A stretch of 64,000 nucleotides of DNA, taken from the NCBI GenBank assembly GCA_046295175.1, contig JBKBNY010000001.1, positions 558,001-622,000 on the forward strand, read 5' to 3'. This DNA is from JALOLV01 sp046295175. Lineage in GTDB: Bacteria; Bacteroidota; Bacteroidia; Cytophagales; Spirosomataceae. Numbering within the stretch: position 1 is the stretch's first letter; every line of letters begins with the position of its first letter. Made by a program: the position numbers and the translations under genes. Under the pieces are notes generated by a model. It saw only the letters and a list, made by a program, of their open reading frames with translations. It searched no databases and had not been told where the DNA came from. Shown in pieces: positions 59,912-64,000 of the stretch.

Positions 59912-62900
59912 ATGCTCAGACAACTTACCCAAGTTTTTCAAACTGTTTTCACTATAATCTGTGCATTTTTTTGCATCAATACTGCTATTGCCCAAAGCGA
60001 TAGCACAAAAACCACGCTCGATTCAAACGTAGTTATACCCAAAAGTGGCAAAGCACCCGCCTACCGTTGGCAAGACCACTACCTAAACCGTTTTTCGGAT
60101 AGGTTATTACAGACCCCACTCGTATTGCCCGACCCAAAGAACGTCAAAACTATATTCTCGCTCGACCCTACGACTAAGAATATTTCGGTTATCGAGAAAA
60201 TCGGACCTTCGATAGATTACAAGTTGCCACAATCTATGAATTTCAATCAGTATTCGAGTATTCAGAATCGGATTGTGAAGCAAAATTTAATAAGAGATTA
60301 CGAAGAATCGCAAGATGGCAAAAGTGCCATTAGCGGACGTGGGCTAAGACCATTATTAGAGAAAAATCCAGTTGTTGACAGAATTTTTGGGGGCAACTTA
60401 GTCGATTTCAAACCAAATGGTTTCGTTACTCTTGATTTCCAGTTGGTTAATCAATTCATTGATAACCCATTCATTCCGTTGGCGTTGCGTAGGCAAACAA
60501 ACTTTAATTTTAACGAACAAATCAATATCAATTTCAATGGTAAAATCGGCGAAAAGATGGGTCTTTTGACCAATCTCGATACCAAAGCCGCTTTTAATTT
60601 TGAAAACCAATTGAAGCTCAACTTCAAGAATCAACCCGAAGACATCCTCCAAAGAGTTGAGGCCGGAAACGTCAGCATGCCAGTACGTAGCCAGTTGATT
60701 CCGGGTGTGCAAAACCTTTTTGGTTTTAAAGCTGGTCTTAAATTGGGCAAGTTAGACATCACAGGAGTTGTAGCACAACAGCGTTCTCGTACCCAATCCA
60801 TCGTCTTAAACGGTGGCTCACAAAACAAACCTTTTGAGGTTCGATGCGATAATTACGACGAAAACCGCCATTTTTTCCTTTCACAATTCTTTAGAAATAA
60901 TTATGAACGTTGGCTCAGCAACCTCCCAGTTATCACATCGGGTGTACGAATCACGCGTCTGGAAGTTTACGTAACTAACCGCAATAACAACATCGAATCC
61001 ATGCGGAGTTTGGCGGCTTTCCGCGATTTAGGTGAAGGGAATCCAGTGGTATCGGGCCTTAAAAGTAGCGGACAAGAAAAAGCACCCAGTGATAATAAGG
61101 CAAACACACTATATTCAAAAATTTACAATAGTCAGAGTTTCCGTAATGCAGATACAAATAGTACACGATTCTTACAAACTTTAGGATTAAGAAAAGGTAC
61201 AGATTATGAATTTTTGCGTGGAGCAAGACGCTTGACAGAGCGTGAATACCGTTTTCAGCCTGAGTTGGGCTACGTATCGCTCGTTACGCCACTTCGCAAT
61301 GATGAAATCTTGGCGGTTTCGTATGAGTACGTTTACCAAGGCCGAAACTACAAAGTCGGTGAATTGACTGAAGATTATTCGGCATTGGCTGAGAACCAAG
61401 TAATTGCACTTAAATTATTGAAATCGGCAACGATTCGTAACCGTACCAGTCTTGATACCTCCAAAGTTGACCCATTGTGGAATCTGATGATGAAAAACGT
61501 TTACAGCTTGGGGACATCTTCACTAACTCGTCAAGGTTTTACGCTTAGAGTCATTTACAAAGACGACCGTACCGGTGTCGATAACCCAAACCTACAAGAT
61601 GGTGATGCCGTAGCATCTTTTGATAGAGAGCGACGCAAGCTAAAAGATATTCCATTACTCGAATTATTCGGTTTAGACCGACTAAACCCTAATAATGACC
61701 CACAAAAGGATGGAAATTTCGACTTTGTAGAAGATGTTACTGTTGACTCTAAACTCGGTAAAATCATTTTTCCAGTTTTGGAGCCTTTTGGCAAAACCCT
61801 CGAAGAAAAGCTCAAAGGACAAGACATCCTATTGCGTGACAAGTATGTATTCAATGAATTGTATCGTACCACACTGGCTGATGCACAGCAGGTTACAACC
61901 AAAAATAAATTCTTTATTCGTGGTCAATTCACTTCTGGAGGCAACGCCGAAATCCAGCTTCCGCTCGGAGCATCAGGTTCGGGTGTGCGTGTATATGCGG
62001 GTGGTCAGCAACTCCAAGAAGGTATAGATTACACCATCGAGCCGCAACTCGGTAGAGTCCGTATCACCAACCAAAGTATCTTGAATTCTTCTCGTCAGAT
62101 TCGAGTAGATTACGAACTACCCGATTTGTTCCAAACGCAAATCCGTGGGCTTTTTGGTTTACGTCTCGATTACGACGTTAGCCCTTACCTCCACCTCGGT
62201 TTTACTGGTATGATGATGCGAGAAGCCCCTGCGGGCTTTTTGACTCGTACGGCCATTGGTAATGAACCTGTCAATAACACGATTTTGGGTGGGGATATTA
62301 ATTTCAAACGTGAGTCGAGATTCCTAACAAAACTTTTAGATAAGCTACCGTTGATTCAAACTAAAGAAATGTCGGCGATTCAGTTTACTGGCGAGTACGC
62401 TCGATTATTCCCAAAAATCAACGAAAAACGTATATCTAATAACTCCGCTATGATTGATGATTTTGAGGCAGCTCGAAACATCAACGACCTTACACGTCAA
62501 GCAAATCGTTGGCGTTTGGGTTCGACTCCGCAAGGCGAAGGTAAAAACTTTGGTGGTGAACGCACAAATTTTGCCTACAATTTCAAACGTGCCAAAATAT
62601 CGGTTTATACCGTTGACCAAAGTACTTACCTAACTGGCGGCTTTGGTGTTGGTAATGCGGGGATTCCACAAGAATTATTAGACGATATTAACAGCAATAT
62701 TTACGAAAAACCATTTGTTCCGCAAGATATTTTTGCAGGGCGTTCGCAACCCGTTGCAGGGCAATTATTGCCACTTTCGGTGCTTGATATTTCGTATTTC
62801 CCATCCGAAAGGGGAATGTACAACTACAACACTGATGTACTTTTTGATGGTAAACTTAAAAACGCCAGAGAGAACTTCGGGGCGATTATGCGTGGAATTA

Positions 62901-64000
62901 CGGCCGATAACGACTTTGAAAACGCCAATACTGAGTACCTGACCTTTTGGTTGCTCGACCCATTCAGAGAGCAGATTCGTGATGGTAAACCAGGCGAATA
63001 CAAAGCTAATACCAAAGGTGGCAAAGTATTGATTCATCTCGGTGATATTTCGGAAGATGTAATCCCAGATACATATAATAATTTCGAGAATGGGCTGATT
63101 CCTACTGGTACGTCGTCGAACTCTCAACCAGTTACAACTCAATGGGGAAGAGCACCAAAAGTGCAATTTATGACTGATGCCTTTGATAATCAGCAAAATG
63201 CAAGAACCCAACAAGATGTAGGTCTCGACGGAATGGCGGATTCGTTAGAGCGAAGTTTCCACCGAAATTTCCTTTCTACAATTCGTCCCAAAGTTCCTTC
63301 TGATGTGTACCAAGAATTAGAAAGTGACCCTTCGGGCGATAATTTCAAATTCTTTTTGGATAGTACTTACAACGCTAATAATGCAAAGTTAATCACTCGT
63401 TTTAAGGGTTATCTGGGAATGGAAGGCAACTCGCCACCAACCGACCAAGCAAATCAATTGACACCATCTAATACTGTATTACCCGATAAAGAAGATATAA
63501 ATGCCGATAACACCGTCAACGATGTAGAAGCCTACCACGAATATGAGTTAGATATTCGTCCCGATAATTTGGTTGTGGGTCAAGGTTTTATTGTTGATAA
63601 AGTAATCACACCAAACTCCGATAACGTCGCTTGGTATTTATTTCGAGTTCCGGTACGTAAACCTACACGCTCAATTAATGGCATAACAGGCTTCAAATCC
63701 ATCCGCTTTATGCGTATGGTCATGACTGATTTTGAAGAACCCGTTGTGATGCGTTTTGCAGCTATGCAATTAGAATCTAATTCGTATCGTCAATACGACA
63801 AAGAGATTAATGACCCAACAAAACCACTTATCGCTGGCGATACCGAATTGAAAGTAGGTGTAGTGAACGTCGAAGAAAACGGTTGCGACCTCGAAACTGG
63901 CAATTGTAATATCAAAGATGGAAATATCCCGTATTTGGTTCCGCCCGATTTTCAGCGAGATAGAGATATTACCCAACAAAACTTTTTCCAGTTTAATGAG
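59912..64000 (+). CDS. sprA: Type IX secretion translocon protein SprA (N-terminal part)
   Basis: The first 1363 codons of sprA run off the right edge with no stop. SprA forms the 36-strand outer-membrane pore of the type IX secretion system that exports adhesins, gliding SprB and many enzymes. ATG 59912 begins a signal peptide (IICAFFCINTAIAQSD). Recognisable SprA text includes GFVTLDFQLVNQFIDNPFIP, NLFGFKAGLKLGKLDITGV, and NNYERWLSNLPVITSGVRI. SprA is about 2400 residues, so roughly half is here. The frame is open from 59912 to the last codon. Confidence 0.95.
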   Translation, partial: MLRQLTQVFQTVFTIICAFFCINTAIAQSDSTKTTLDSNVVIPKSGKAPAYRWQDHYLNRFSDRLLQTPLVLPDPKNVKTIFSLDPTTKNISVIEKIGPSIDYKLPQSMNFNQYSSIQNRIVKQNLIRDYEESQDGKSAISGRGLRPLLEKNPVVDRIFGGNLVDFKPNGFVTLDFQLVNQFIDNPFIPLALRRQTNFNFNEQININFNGKIGEKMGLLTNLDTKAAFNFENQLKLNFKNQPEDILQRVEAGNVSMPVRSQLIPGVQNLFGFKAGLKLGKLDITGVVAQQRSRTQSIVLNGGSQNKPFEVRCDNYDENRHFFLSQFFRNNYERWLSNLPVITSGVRITRLEVYVTNRNNNIESMRSLAAFRDLGEGNPVVSGLKSSGQEKAPSDNKANTLYSKIYNSQSFRNADTNSTRFLQTLGLRKGTDYEFLRGARRLTEREYRFQPELGYVSLVTPLRNDEILAVSYEYVYQGRNYKVGELTEDYSALAENQVIALKLLKSATIRNRTSLDTSKVDPLWNLMMKNVYSLGTSSLTRQGFTLRVIYKDDRTGVDNPNLQDGDAVASFDRERRKLKDIPLLELFGLDRLNPNNDPQKDGNFDFVEDVTVDSKLGKIIFPVLEPFGKTLEEKLKGQDILLRDKYVFNELYRTTLADAQQVTTKNKFFIRGQFTSGGNAEIQLPLGASGSGVRVYAGGQQLQEGIDYTIEPQLGRVRITNQSILNSSRQIRVDYELPDLFQTQIRGLFGLRLDYDVSPYLHLGFTGMMMREAPAGFLTRTAIGNEPVNNTILGGDINFKRESRFLTKLLDKLPLIQTKEMSAIQFTGEYARLFPKINEKRISNNSAMIDDFEAARNINDLTRQANRWRLGSTPQGEGKNFGGERTNFAYNFKRAKISVYTVDQSTYLTGGFGVGNAGIPQELLDDINSNIYEKPFVPQDIFAGRSQPVAGQLLPLSVLDISYFPSERGMYNYNTDVLFDGKLKNARENFGAIMRGITADNDFENANTEYLTFWLLDPFREQIRDGKPGEYKANTKGGKVLIHLGDISEDVIPDTYNNFENGLIPTGTSSNSQPVTTQWGRAPKVQFMTDAFDNQQNARTQQDVGLDGMADSLERSFHRNFLSTIRPKVPSDVYQELESDPSGDNFKFFLDSTYNANNAKLITRFKGYLGMEGNSPPTDQANQLTPSNTVLPDKEDINADNTVNDVEAYHEYELDIRPDNLVVGQGFIVDKVITPNSDNVAWYLFRVPVRKPTRSINGITGFKSIRFMRMVMTDFEEPVVMRFAAMQLESNSYRQYDKEINDPTKPLIAGDTELKVGVVNVEENGCDLETGNCNIKDGNIPYLVPPDFQRDRDITQQNFFQFNE

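Overview
The window reads as a chromosomal segment of a Gram-negative, gliding-type member of the Bacteroidota, most likely Cytophagales (the order is an inference). The evidence is lipid A/Kdo genes (a Kdo transferase and an LpxH-like hydrolase), the type IX secretion translocon gene sprA next to ruvA, many Sec-exported proteins and lipoproteins, AT-rich spacers, and several promoters of the Bacteroidota form TTTG or TTG, about 18-23 nt, TAnnTTTG. No rRNA, tRNA, integrase, transposase or CRISPR array was seen.

Layout. 1-6100: a partial unknown gene, mtgA, a PhzF-like isomerase, an SDR, a DUF5995 protein, a ThuA-like protein and an ethanolamine-type permease. 6190-10765: waaA, a 49-codon small ORF, a Doc-type toxin-antitoxin pair and rnr. 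11000-17600: a glycine-zipper lipoprotein, a TolB-like propeller, a Uma2 nuclease between two identical hairpins, then an AraC regulator divergent from an MFS transporter-trehalase unit with a possible leader peptide/attenuator. 17630-28050: kynU, an SGNH hydrolase, a DsbA-family protein, gapN, an S41 protease, two unrecognised AT-rich genes and a large BNR-repeat exoprotein. 28350-37370: a DUF1338/saccharopine-dehydrogenase pair (probable lysine catabolism), cytochrome c and SCO lipoproteins, ldcA, an NPP-type phosphodiesterase, an amidase lipoprotein and ligA. 37550-51610: htpG, a second hairpin-flanked Uma2 gene, an Hsp70-like protein, cysE, a 53-aa small protein, a glycosyltransferase/LpxH-like pair, a class D beta-lactamase, a threonine-dehydratase-type enzyme, an NlpC/P60 lipoprotein, a GH13 enzyme, DUF2853 and Lrp. 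51900-64000: metH, an AAA ATPase plus small Toprim-like protein, nnr, ruvA and the first 1363 codons of sprA.

The two most interesting signals are these. First, at 55712-57309 a translationally coupled OLD/RloC-type ATPase and small Toprim-like protein sit between metH and nnr, are AT-richer than their neighbours, and look like an anti-phage nuclease module. Second, the window is rich in short palindromic repeats, and they do not only act as terminators. Both Uma2 (PD-(D/E)XK) genes lie between related hairpins; one pair is identical over 34 nt and even supplies the promoter -33 element. Three housekeeping genes (waaA, rnr, ligA) carry extra in-frame segments whose DNA resembles intergenic repeats. 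This suggests palindromic elements that spread through this genome, possibly with a Uma2 nuclease as partner; that link is a hypothesis.
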